Positions 6,127-12,626 of a stretch of 22,900 nt of DNA are shown here, one piece after another. A program made the position numbers and the translations under genes. Every line of letters begins with the position of its first letter. The first letter of the stretch is position 1. The notes beneath the pieces were generated by a model. The model was not told the origin of the DNA and ran no database searches. It was given only the letters and a program-made list of their open reading frames with translations. Origin of the DNA: Bacteroidales bacterium UBA3742 (GTDB lineage Bacteria; Bacteroidota; Bacteroidia; Bacteroidales; Paludibacteraceae); contig DFGU01000086.1 in assembly GCA_002371785.1 (NCBI GenBank), forward strand, positions 1 through 22,900, in the 5' to 3' direction.

Positions 6127-8145
6127 TTGTTTAAACTGGAGAGTAGATATAAGCCGACGGGGGATCAGCCGCAAGCGATTGATCAGCTCGTGGAGGGCAT
6201 TGAGGCGGGTGCACCGGCTCAGGTGCTGCTGGGCGTGACGGGAAGCGGCAAGACCTTCACCGTGGCCAACGTGATCGAGCGGGTGAACCGTCCGACACTC
6301 ATACTGAGCCACAACAAGACCCTGGCGGCGCAGCTCTACTCGGAGATGAAGACGTTCTTCCCGCATAACGCCGTAGAGTACTTCGTAAGCTACTACGACT
6401 ACTACCAGCCCGAGGCCTATATCCCCAGCACCGACACCTATATCGACAAGGACCTAAGCATCAACGAGGAGATCGACCGCCTGCGGCTACGCGCCACAGC
6501 GGCACTGCTGAGCGGACGGAAGGACGTGATCGTAGTGTCGTCGGTGAGTTGCATCTACGGCATGGGAAGTCCGGTGGACTTCTCGGAGAACAGCATCCGG
6601 CTGGAACGCGGTCAGACGGCGGGACAGGAGCAGCTGCTCAAGCAACTGGTGGCGGCACAGTATGTGCGCAACGACCTGGACCTGCAGCGCGGTAAGTTCC
6701 GCGTGAAAGGCGACACAGTGGATATCGCGCTGGCATATGCCGACTACCTGCTGCGCGTGGAGTACTTCGGCAACGAGATAGACGCGATATGCACGGTGGA
6801 TCCCGCGACGGGACAGACGATCGAGGAGTTTGAGCACTACCAGCTATCGCCCGCCACCATCTTCTGCACCTCGCCGGAACGCACGGCGCGGGCTATTGAG
6901 CAGATCAAGGTGGACCTCGGAAAGCAAGTGGAATGGTTTGAGTCGATCGGCGAGGACCTGTACGCCAAGCGCATCGAGGAGCGCGTAAAGTACGACATCG
7001 AGATGATCCAGGAGCTGGGTTACTGCACGGGCGTGGAGAACTACAGCCGCTACTTCGACGGCCGAGCAGAGGGCACACCACCCTACTGCCTGCTGGACTA
7101 CTTCCCGAAGGACATGCTGCTGGTGGTGGATGAGAGCCACGTGACGGTGCCCCAGATACGCGGCATGTACGGCGGCGACAAGGCCAGAAAGGACAACCTG
7201 GTGAACTACGGTTTCCGGCTGCCGGCAGCCAGGGACAACCGTCCGCTGAAGTTCGACGAGTTTGAAGCGCGTACGCCGCAGACGATATACGTCTCGGCCA
7301 CGCCGGCAGACTATGAGATGGAGCGGTCGGGCGGCATCGTGGTGGAGCAACTGATCCGACCGACGGGTCTGCTGGATCCGGAGATAGAGGTGAGGCCGCA
7401 GAAGCACCAGATAGACGACCTGCTGGAGGAGATCCACCAGCGGATAGACCGAGACCAGCGCGTGCTGATCACCACGCTCACGAAACGCATGGCCGAGGAA
7501 CTGGACGACTACCTGCGCAAGGCGGGCATCCGCTCGGCGTATATCCACTCGGACATCGACACGATAGAGCGCGTGAAGATCATGGAGGAACTGAGGAAGG
7601 GTGAGTTTGACGTGCTGGTAGGCGTGAACCTGCTCAGAGAAGGACTGGACCTGCCGGAAGTGAGCCTGGTAGCCATACTGGATGCGGACAAAGAGGGCTT
7701 CCTGCGCGACACGAGGTCGATGATCCAGACGGCAGGACGTGCAGCGCGTCATACGGAGGGCAAGGTGATCATGTACGCCGACCGCATCACCCGATCGATG
7801 CGCGAATGCATTGAGCAGACGGCCTATCGCCGCCGAGCGCAGCAGGCCTATAACGAGGCGCATCATATCACGCCGCAGGCCATCAAGAAGGACATCAATA
7901 CCTCGGCACTGAGCGAACTCTACCACGACGCCGCGCAGAAGAAGCAGGCGCTAGAGGAGCAGATACGTGCGGGATGGAAGACGGCCGAATGGCAGACCAT
8001 GGATGCCAAGGCGCTACAGAAAGCTATCAACCTGAAGATACGCCAAATGCGTGCCGCGGCCGAGAACCTGGACTTCGACACAGCAGCCCGTCTCAGAGAC
8101 GAGATGCTACAGATGAAAGACCGACTCGAGGCTATTGGAGGTTAG
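6127..8145 (+). CDS. uvrB: Excinuclease ABC subunit B
   Basis: UvrB (672 residues) is the damage-verifying ATPase of nucleotide excision repair. Visible parts are the N-terminal YKPTGDQPQAI, Walker A GVTGSGKT (residues 36-43), the beta-hairpin region YYDYYQPEAYIPSTDTYIDKD, LLVVDESH (about 331-338), the helicase motifs around LVGVNLLREGLDLPEVSLVA and QTAGRAAR, and a C-terminal UVR domain (about 633-672, with LDFDTAARLRDEM) that binds UvrA and UvrC. The start is taken at TTG 6127: no in-frame ATG lies between an upstream run of T's and the conserved N-terminus. No TAnnTTTG promoter is visible in front, so read-through from rplS is possible. The stop codon lies inside a heptamer array. Confidence 0.96.
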   Translation: MFKLESRYKPTGDQPQAIDQLVEGIEAGAPAQVLLGVTGSGKTFTVANVIERVNRPTLILSHNKTLAAQLYSEMKTFFPHNAVEYFVSYYDYYQPEAYIPSTDTYIDKDLSINEEIDRLRLRATAALLSGRKDVIVVSSVSCIYGMGSPVDFSENSIRLERGQTAGQEQLLKQLVAAQYVRNDLDLQRGKFRVKGDTVDIALAYADYLLRVEYFGNEIDAICTVDPATGQTIEEFEHYQLSPATIFCTSPERTARAIEQIKVDLGKQVEWFESIGEDLYAKRIEERVKYDIEMIQELGYCTGVENYSRYFDGRAEGTPPYCLLDYFPKDMLLVVDESHVTVPQIRGMYGGDKARKDNLVNYGFRLPAARDNRPLKFDEFEARTPQTIYVSATPADYEMERSGGIVVEQLIRPTGLLDPEIEVRPQKHQIDDLLEEIHQRIDRDQRVLITTLTKRMAEELDDYLRKAGIRSAYIHSDIDTIERVKIMEELRKGEFDVLVGVNLLREGLDLPEVSLVAILDADKEGFLRDTRSMIQTAGRAARHTEGKVIMYADRITRSMRECIEQTAYRRRAQQAYNEAHHITPQAIKKDINTSALSELYHDAAQKKQALEEQIRAGWKTAEWQTMDAKALQKAINLKIRQMRAAAENLDFDTAARLRDEMLQMKDRLEAIGG

Positions 8146-8189
8146 TCGTTAGTCGTTAGTCGTTGGTCGTTAGTCATTGGTCGTTAGAC
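8141..8189. repeat. Heptamer array, unit GTTAGTC, at the uvrB stop codon
   Basis: There are seven consecutive 7-nt units (GTTAGTC with GTTGGTC, ATTGGTC and GTTAGAC variants). The first unit contains the uvrB stop codon TAG (8143-8145). It fills nearly all of the gap to the convergent murI gene, where no hairpin terminator is seen. The same unit occurs after the TonB-dependent receptor at 16722-16749. Confidence 0.9.
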
Positions 8190-8197
8190 CTATTTAC

Positions 8198-9025
8198 TTA
8201 TGGTAAGTCGATATGCTGCACGGAGATGGTGCGGCGGAGGAAGATGTTGGCTGACTCGCGGAAACGAGTGGCCGATTCGGTCGTGAAGAACCGGCAGGTA
8301 CCGCCGCGGGTGAGGATACCATTGATCTCGCCATGCCGATGGAGATAGTCGTCGAGACTGGCGGCCACGAGGTCACCCTGGGCTACGACGCGTATGTTGC
8401 GACCGTGAAGGGCTTCCTGGATCTTAGGCATGAGGAGCGGATAGTGGGTGCAACCGAGCACGATGGTGTCGATCTGGTCGTCCTGGGCCAGGAGGGCGTC
8501 GATATACTGACGCACGAAATAGTCAGCTCCGTCGCCGGTATGTTCGCCGGCCTCGATGAGGGGTACCCACAGCGGGCAGGCTTGCTGGGTGACAGAGAGC
8601 GAAGGATTCTGATGGAGGAACTCGATAGGATAACTGCCGGACTGGACGGTACCGGGGGTCGCCAGCACACCGATATGGCCGGTGGTGGTCATGCGGCTGA
8701 CCACCTCTGCCGTAGGACGGATGACGCCCAGAACATTGATGACCTGGCCCTCCTCGCGCAAAGCCGGCAGATCGTTCTGCTGGATGGTGCGCAGGGCCTT
8801 GGCCGAGGCGGTGTTGCAAGCCAGAATGACGAGGGCACACCCCTGCTGGAAGAGGTAGCGAACAGCCTGCCACGTATAATTATATATAAGTTCGTACGAG
8901 CGCGTACCGTACGGCGCGCGCGCGTTGTCGCCCAGATAGATATAGTCATACTCAGGAAGACGCTGACGGATCTTCTCTAACACGGTGAGTCCACCGTAGC
9001 CACTGTCAAAAACACCTATGCGCAT
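8198..9025 (-). CDS. murI: Glutamate racemase
   Basis: MurI makes D-glutamate for peptidoglycan. From the ATG at 9025 the protein has 275 residues, the usual length. It starts MRIGVFDSGYGGLTVL with the conserved Asp7. The two catalytic cysteines lie in LACNTASA (Cys70) and LGCTHYPLL (Cys192, followed by His194). The frame stays open upstream to 9229, but that extension would be made of promoter DNA and has no family match, so the start at 9025 is preferred. The promoter at 9047-9078 sits just in front. The gene is convergent with uvrB and divergent from the tRNA-Gln/rplY region. Confidence 0.95.
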   Translation of the reverse strand: MRIGVFDSGYGGLTVLEKIRQRLPEYDYIYLGDNARAPYGTRSYELIYNYTWQAVRYLFQQGCALVILACNTASAKALRTIQQNDLPALREEGQVINVLGVIRPTAEVVSRMTTTGHIGVLATPGTVQSGSYPIEFLHQNPSLSVTQQACPLWVPLIEAGEHTGDGADYFVRQYIDALLAQDDQIDTIVLGCTHYPLLMPKIQEALHGRNIRVVAQGDLVAASLDDYLHRHGEINGILTRGGTCRFFTTESATRFRESANIFLRRTISVQHIDLP

Positions 9026-9046
9026 CGTTTTGATCGTTTTGCGCCG

Positions 9047-9078
9047 CAAAATTACAAAAAAATCAACAAATATGCAAG
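9047..9078 (-). promoter_or_regulatory. murI promoter
   Basis: CTTG (9078-9075), a 20-nt spacer and TAATTTTG (9054-9047) lie on the minus strand. The leader to the ATG at 9025 is very short, about 15 nt. The -33 region is copy A of the duplicated segment described at 9062-9284. Confidence 0.8.
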
Positions 9079-9102
9079 CATCTTGCATTTTTTTTGCAAA
9101 AA

Positions 9103-9134
9103 ATTTGCGTATTTGAAAAAAATCCGTAACTTCG
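9103..9134 (+). promoter_or_regulatory. Decayed copy of the tRNA-Gln promoter
   Basis: TTTG (9103-9106), a 20-nt spacer and TAACTTCG (9127-9134). The -33 element and spacer equal those of the good promoter 150 bases downstream, but the -7 box has C where the consensus has the last T before G. Probably weak or inactive. Confidence 0.35.
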
Positions 9135-9252
9135 AGGGCACCGACACGCAAGCGTCCCACCTCGAAATAACGTTCGCACTTTCGTGCAAACAGCAAGTTT
9201 TTTGCAAAAAACGCCAAATATACAAGCATTTTTGATTTTTTTTTGCAAAAAA

Positions 9253-9284
9253 TTTGCGTATTTGAAAAATTTGTAGTAATTTTG
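9253..9284 (+). promoter_or_regulatory. Promoter of the tRNA-Gln (and possibly rplY) transcript
   Basis: TTTG (9253-9256), a 20-nt spacer and TAATTTTG (9277-9284) match the consensus exactly. It is the only good plus-strand promoter before the tRNA, and none is visible between the tRNA and rplY. Confidence 0.8.
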
Positions 9285-9290
9285 CACGCT

Positions 9291-9421
9291 TTTTCGAAAG
9301 AAGGCTTAGAAAAAGCACCTCAATCGAGCTGCTAGCGAAGCGATAGGTCGATTGAAGAGGAGCAACCGCGGCGACCCTTTGTCGTGAAGCGACAAACCTT
9401 GTCGCAAGCAGGTTGCGACGA
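9291..9421 (+). other. Structured 5' part of the tRNA-Gln transcript
   Basis: This 130-nt leader contains three hairpins in a row: TCAATCGA/TCGATTGA (9320-9327 with 9348-9355, with further pairing inside its loop), TTTGTCG/CGACAAA (9378-9384 with 9390-9396), and GTCGCAA/TTGCGAC (9401-9407 with 9413-9419), which ends two bases before the tRNA. There is no open reading frame with gene-like features. It may guide processing of the precursor or be remains of repeats. Confidence 0.5.
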
Positions 9422-9492
9422 TGTCCACTCGTATATCGGTATTACACCGGATTTTGGTTCCGAGAAGCGAGGTTCGACTCCTCGGTGGACAA
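9422..9492 (+). tRNA. tRNA-Gln (anticodon UUG)
   Basis: The acceptor stem TGTCCAC pairs perfectly with GTGGACA (9485-9491), with discriminator A at 9492. The D-arm GTA/TAC encloses a loop with CGGTA. The anticodon stem 9447-9451/9459-9463 has one outer mismatch and a loop TTTTGGT with anticodon TTG at 9454-9456. The T-arm is CGAGG, TTCGACT, CCTCG. The stretch ACCGGATTTTG is as in other bacterial tRNA-Gln. CCA is not encoded and must be added. Length is 71 nt. Confidence 0.93.
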
Positions 9493-9493
9493 C

Positions 9494-9563
9494 AAGGCTG
9501 CGCAAGCAGCCTTAATCGTCGAAGTAAGAACAAGACGATTAAGCGCAAGCAGCCTTAATCGTC
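9494..9563 (+). repeat. Two hairpins sharing a 21-nt direct repeat after tRNA-Gln
   Basis: The first hairpin is AAGGCTGC/GCAGCCTT around GCAA (9494-9513). The second is GACGATTAAG/CTTAATCGTC, a perfect 10-bp stem around a 10-nt loop (9534-9563). The 21 nt at 9500-9520 recur identically at 9543-9563, a 43-nt offset, so each hairpin holds the repeat in a different pairing. No T-run follows. No gene is seen between 9493 and the rplY start at 9627. Confidence 0.7.
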
Positions 9564-9626
9564 AAAAGACGAACGAGTGTGATGGAATACTCGGTATTAA
9601 GTAACACAACACAATTTTATTTTTTT

Positions 9627-10184
9627 ATGAACGTATTTCAACTGGTAGGTACTCCTCGTAGCGAGTACGGCAAGAAGGCTGCAAAAGCCCTTCGTCAAGA
9701 AGAATTAGTTCCCTGCAACCTGTACGGACTGGGAGAAAACAAGACTTTCACCGTAGCAGAGAACGATGTTCGCAAACTGATTTACACCCCCGACACGATG
9801 GCTGTAGAGCTGACGATCGGTGAGGAGAAGCAGATGGCAGTAGTGAAGGAACTTCAGTTCCACTCGATCAGCGGTCGCGTACTGCACATCGACTTCCTGG
9901 CTGTAGATGAGAAGAAGTCCGTTACGGTGAGCATTCCTGTTAAGCTGGAAGGTCTGGCAGAGGGTGTTAAGGCCGGTGGTAAGCTGGCGCTGCAGGCTCG
10001 TAAGCTGAAAGTGAACGGTATCTATACGCAGATTCCTAACCGCGTAGTAGTAGATGTTACTTCGCTGGGTCTGGGCAAGAAGATTGCCGTAGCTGACATT
10101 CAGCTGGAAGGTCTGAAACTGATGAACCCGGCTGACATGTGCGTTGCAGAGGTTAAGGCTACTCGCCAAAGCAAGCAAGCATAA
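9627..10184 (+). CDS. rplY: 50S ribosomal protein L25 (Ctc form)
   Basis: From the ATG at 9627 the protein has 185 residues, matching the long Ctc form of L25: an N-terminal 5S-rRNA-binding domain (FQLVGTPRSEYGKKAAKALRQEELVPCNLYG) and a C-terminal beta domain (SVTVSIPVKLEGLAEGVKAGGKL). The frame is open back to 9579, but those codons have no family match, so the later ATG is used. No promoter is visible directly in front, and the gene is probably read from the tRNA-Gln promoter at 9253-9284. A hairpin separates it from pth. Adjacency of rplY and pth is common in Bacteroidota. Confidence 0.95.
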   Translation: MNVFQLVGTPRSEYGKKAAKALRQEELVPCNLYGLGENKTFTVAENDVRKLIYTPDTMAVELTIGEEKQMAVVKELQFHSISGRVLHIDFLAVDEKKSVTVSIPVKLEGLAEGVKAGGKLALQARKLKVNGIYTQIPNRVVVDVTSLGLGKKIAVADIQLEGLKLMNPADMCVAEVKATRQSKQA

Positions 10185-10209
10185 TGTGGCGCAGACTGAT
10201 TCACAACCT

Positions 10210-10234
10210 AACGGCAGGGCTTTTCCCTGCCGTT
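10210..10234 (+). terminator. Hairpin between rplY and pth, possible partial terminator
   Basis: A perfect 10-bp GC-rich stem (AACGGCAGGG/CCCTGCCGTT) with a 5-nt loop begins 25 bases past the rplY stop. Only two T's extend beyond it, so it may lower transcription into pth rather than end it, or protect the rplY mRNA end. Confidence 0.6.
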
Positions 10235-10264
10235 ATTCGTAAAGAGACAAAGGACAAAACGGAG

Positions 10265-10831
10265 ATGGCTAAGTATCTGATAGTAGGACTGGGCAATATA
10301 GGTGACGAGTATCAACATACGCGTCACAATATCGGTTTTGACATCATCGACACCTTTGCCGAGAGCGTCGGTGCGACCTGGCAGGACCGCCGGTACGGCA
10401 TGGTAGCTACGTGCCGCGTGAAGTCGGCCCAGCTGGTGCTGTTGAAGCCCTCGACGTATATGAACCTGAGCGGCAATGCGGTGAGGTACTGGTTGCAACA
10501 GGAGAAAGTGCCGGTGGAGAACCTGCTGGTGCTGGTGGACGACCTGAACATACCATTCGGCAAGTTGCGTATCCGCAAGGCGGGTAGCAACGGTGGTCAC
10601 AACGGACTGGGACATATCCAGCAGGTGCTGGGTACGGATGCGTATGCACGGGTGCGATTCGGTATCGGCAACGAGTACACCAAAGGTCGGCAGATCAACT
10701 TCGTGCTGGGCGAATGGACCGACGAAGAGAAGCAGGCCCTGCCCGAGCGACTGAAGATAGCGGCCGAGATTATTCCCTCGTTTTGCTTACAGGGTATAGA
10801 TAGAACCATGAACCAATATAATAATAAATAG
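10265..10831 (+). CDS. pth: Peptidyl-tRNA hydrolase
   Basis: Pth frees tRNA from peptidyl-tRNA dropped by ribosomes. From the ATG at 10265 the protein has 188 residues. All the active-site residues known from E. coli Pth have counterparts: Asn11 in GLGNIG, His21 in TRHNIGF, Asn67 in STYMNLSG, Asp93 in VDDLNIPFG and Asn113 in GSNGGHNGL. The frame extends upstream to 10184, but the extension covers the rplY-pth hairpin and is not conserved. It lies between rplY and hslR, all concerned with ribosomes and tRNA. The stop codon TAG falls in the first ATAGACCG of the repeat cluster that follows. Confidence 0.96.
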   Translation: MAKYLIVGLGNIGDEYQHTRHNIGFDIIDTFAESVGATWQDRRYGMVATCRVKSAQLVLLKPSTYMNLSGNAVRYWLQQEKVPVENLLVLVDDLNIPFGKLRIRKAGSNGGHNGLGHIQQVLGTDAYARVRFGIGNEYTKGRQINFVLGEWTDEEKQALPERLKIAAEIIPSFCLQGIDRTMNQYNNK

Positions 10832-10973
10832 ACCGCCTACGGCTGATAGACCGTTACACTGATAGACCGCTGCGCTGATAGACCGGCACCTCTGGTGCCT
10901 GATAGACTGATTCAGTAGAGTTACTATACATACTTAGTCCATATTCTATCAGTGAGCGAAGCGAACGGTCTAT
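10828..10973. repeat. ATAGACCG repeat cluster between pth and hslR
   Basis: ATAGACCG occurs four times (starting 10828, 10845, 10862 and 10878) and as a variant, ATAGACTG, at 10901. The units are mostly spaced 16-17 nt apart and preceded by CTG. The cluster ends with the inverse forms CTATCAG (10946-10952) and CGGTCTAT (10966-10973), so its two ends are perfect 8-bp inverted repeats. Spacers between units form small palindromes such as GGCACC-TCT-GGTGCC. No gene or promoter is recognisable before hslR at 10999. Confidence 0.8.
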
Positions 10974-10998
10974 AATCTATTAATGAAATGATCTAAAT

Positions 10999-11406
10999 AT
11001 GGAGGTACGGGTAGATAAGTATCTATGGGCGATGCGGATATACAAGACGCGGTCGATCGCGGCGGACGCATGCAAGAACGGACGCATCACGATGAATGGC
11101 GTGCAGCTGAAGCCAAGCCGGACGTTCAAGATCGGCGATCGATTCTCCGTAAGGAAGGGTCCGATCACGTACTCGTACCGCGTGCTGCAACTCTCGGAGA
11201 ACCGGCTGGGTGCGAAACTGGTGCCGGACTATATGCAGGACATCACGGCGCCCGACCAACTGGAGTTGCTCGAACTGGCCCGCATGGCGGGACAGACGGG
11301 ACGCGACCGCGGTACGGGACGGCCGACGAAGAAAGACCGAAGGGAGATAGAGACCTTCATGTCAGACAGTTATCTGGACGAACTGGATTGGGAGGAAGAG
11401 GAGTGA
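10999..11406 (+). CDS. hslR: S4-domain RNA-binding protein (Hsp15/HslR family)
   Basis: The 135-residue protein has an S4 domain at its start: VRVDKYLWAMRIYKTRSIAADACKNGRITMNGVQLKPSRTFKIGD, with the Hsp15-type DKYLW opening. A short basic/acidic tail ends in EEEE. Hsp15 binds 50S subunits carrying stalled nascent chains and helps recycle them, which fits with pth next door, since both act on abandoned peptidyl-tRNA. It starts with ATG at 10999 and shows no promoter of its own. A heptamer array begins two bases past its stop. Confidence 0.92.
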   Translation: MEVRVDKYLWAMRIYKTRSIAADACKNGRITMNGVQLKPSRTFKIGDRFSVRKGPITYSYRVLQLSENRLGAKLVPDYMQDITAPDQLELLELARMAGQTGRDRGTGRPTKKDRREIETFMSDSYLDELDWEEEE

Positions 11407-11408
11407 AA

Positions 11409-11450
11409 GGCTAATGGCTAACGGTTAATGGTTAATGGTTAATGGCGAAA
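11409..11450. repeat. Heptamer array, unit GGTTAAT, between hslR and the DUF4924 gene
   Basis: Six in-phase 7-nt units (GGCTAAT, GGCTAAC, three GGTTAAT, GGCGAAA) run from just after the hslR stop to just before the next gene. The following bases, GGAGATAA, still resemble a degenerate unit and lead into the GTG start at 11459. Confidence 0.85.
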
Positions 11451-11458
11451 GGAGATAA

Positions 11459-11917
11459 GTGAAAAATAAGCGTGAAAATATTGCGGAGTATGTGCTGTAT
11501 CTATGGCAGATAGAGGACTACCTGCGGGCGTTTCCGGAGCAAGCGGAGACGCATGAGGAGCTGCGTGACCTCAAGGAGATGCTGCACCGCGAAGGCAAGA
11601 TAGATGGCGGCCACCTACAGCTGGCGCAGAATGCGCTGGGAGAGATGGAGCAGATCCACAGTGAGTTGCTGCAGGAAGATGCGCAGTACCGCGCCATGGT
11701 GATGCGTCTGCAGCCGGCACTGAATATCCTGAAGTCAAAAACCGACCGCCCGACGATGAGCGACGTAGAGGCCTGCCTGGTGCTGCTCTACCAGATTATG
11801 ATGCTACGTCTGCAGAAACGCGAGATCAGCGAAGACACCCAGCAGGTGCAACAACAAGCTACACGCCTGCTACAGATTATCAGCCGATGCTACTATGACG
11901 ACCAAACAACGATTTGA
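11459..11917 (+). CDS. DUF4924 family protein
   Basis: The 152-residue all-helical protein starts KNKRENIAEYVLYLWQIEDYLRAF, the family's hallmark (ENIAEY-Y-WQIED). DUF4924 is known from Bacteroidota and has no assigned function. It has no signal peptide or membrane segment. The start is GTG at 11459; it is preferred because AAAGGAG lies a few bases upstream and no in-frame ATG exists. That purine-rich site grows out of the heptamer array. Its last 23 bases overlap nth, which suggests translational coupling. Confidence 0.88.
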   Translation: MKNKRENIAEYVLYLWQIEDYLRAFPEQAETHEELRDLKEMLHREGKIDGGHLQLAQNALGEMEQIHSELLQEDAQYRAMVMRLQPALNILKSKTDRPTMSDVEACLVLLYQIMMLRLQKREISEDTQQVQQQATRLLQIISRCYYDDQTTI

Positions 11918-12536
11918 ACATATACTACAGTGGTTTGCGGAGAACATGCCCTCGGCCGAGTCGGAACTCAGGTACAGCAACCCGTATGAGTTGCTCGTAG
12001 CCGTGATGCTCTCGGCGCAGTGCACGGACAAGCGGGTGAACATGGTGACGCCGGCGTTGTTCGAGGCCTACCCCACCGTAGAAGGCCTGGCGAAAGCGAG
12101 CGTAGAAGATGTATTCGCACGTGTAAGTTCGGTAAGCTATCCCCGCAGTAAATCAGCACATTTGGTAGAGATGGCAAAGCGGGTGACGGAGGTATATGGC
12201 GGCCGGATACCCGACAATATCGACGACCTGCAAACCCTGCAAGGCGTAGGGAGGAAAACGGCCAACGTGGTATGCGCCGTGATATGGCAGCAGCCGACGA
12301 TGGCGGTAGATACGCATATCTTTCGCGTGAGTGAGCGTCTGGGACTGACCACCAACAGCCGGTCACCGCTGCAGACGGAGAAGCAACTGGTACGATATAT
12401 CCCGGAGGCCGTGATCCCGAAGGCGCACCACTGGCTGCTGCTGCACGGACGGTATGTGTGCCAGGCACGCAAGCCGAAGTGCGATGCATGCGGACTATCG
12501 GCGTATTGCCGATATTACGAAAGGATGGAGAAATAA
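11895..12536 (+). CDS. nth: Endonuclease III (DNA glycosylase/AP lyase)
   Basis: The 213-residue base-excision-repair enzyme removes oxidised pyrimidines. The helix-hairpin-helix LQGVGRKTANVV carries the catalytic Lys121, and AVDTHIFRV carries the catalytic Asp139. The iron-sulfur loop near the end, C-x6-C-x2-C-x5-C (Cys189, 196, 199, 205), is complete. The start overlaps the DUF4924 gene by 23 nt. No hairpin terminator is visible between its stop and the promoter at 12565. Confidence 0.96.
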   Translation: MTTKQRFEHILQWFAENMPSAESELRYSNPYELLVAVMLSAQCTDKRVNMVTPALFEAYPTVEGLAKASVEDVFARVSSVSYPRSKSAHLVEMAKRVTEVYGGRIPDNIDDLQTLQGVGRKTANVVCAVIWQQPTMAVDTHIFRVSERLGLTTNSRSPLQTEKQLVRYIPEAVIPKAHHWLLLHGRYVCQARKPKCDACGLSAYCRYYERMEK

Positions 12537-12564
12537 CGTTCTTCATCTTTTTTTATGGTAAAAA

Positions 12565-12596
12565 TTTGCGTATTTGAAAAAATTGTCGTATCTTTG
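12565..12596 (+). promoter_or_regulatory. Promoter of the exported 327-residue protein
   Basis: TTTG (12565-12568), a 20-nt spacer and TATCTTTG (12589-12596) match the consensus exactly. The -33 region is nearly identical to the two copies at 9103 and 9253. The leader to the ATG at 12627 is about 25 nt. Confidence 0.85.
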
Positions 12597-12626
12597 CATG
12601 CAAAATTAGAATTAGTAATTTTTTCT

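Larger units (their letters stand above)
9062..9284. repeat. Direct repeat of a divergent promoter segment, 150-bp period
   Basis: Copy A (about 9066-9134) and copy B (about 9214-9284) share CAAATATxCAAGCAT, then a T-run, then 29 identical bases (9091-9119 and 9241-9269). Each copy carries sequences able to serve as a minus-strand and a plus-strand promoter. The intervening part (about 9135-9213) has no gene and contains a small GCAC-TTTC-GTGC hairpin. Confidence 0.8.

Noticed and set aside
6844..7926. Open frame of 360 codons on the minus strand
   Set aside because: It is an antisense shadow of uvrB, caused by GC-rich codons; it is rich in Arg, His and Val and has no recognisable motif.
9026..9229. 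N-terminal extension of MurI
   Set aside because: The extension is encoded by the promoter region and is full of Phe, Lys and Cys from T/A runs; the family starts at the ATG at 9025.
9300..9421. A second tRNA or a riboswitch before tRNA-Gln
   Set aside because: The hairpins do not form a cloverleaf, no TTCGA T-loop is present, and no known riboswitch core was recognised.
10184..10264. N-terminal extension of Pth
   Set aside because: It covers the hairpin after rplY and lies before the conserved start of the family at 10265.
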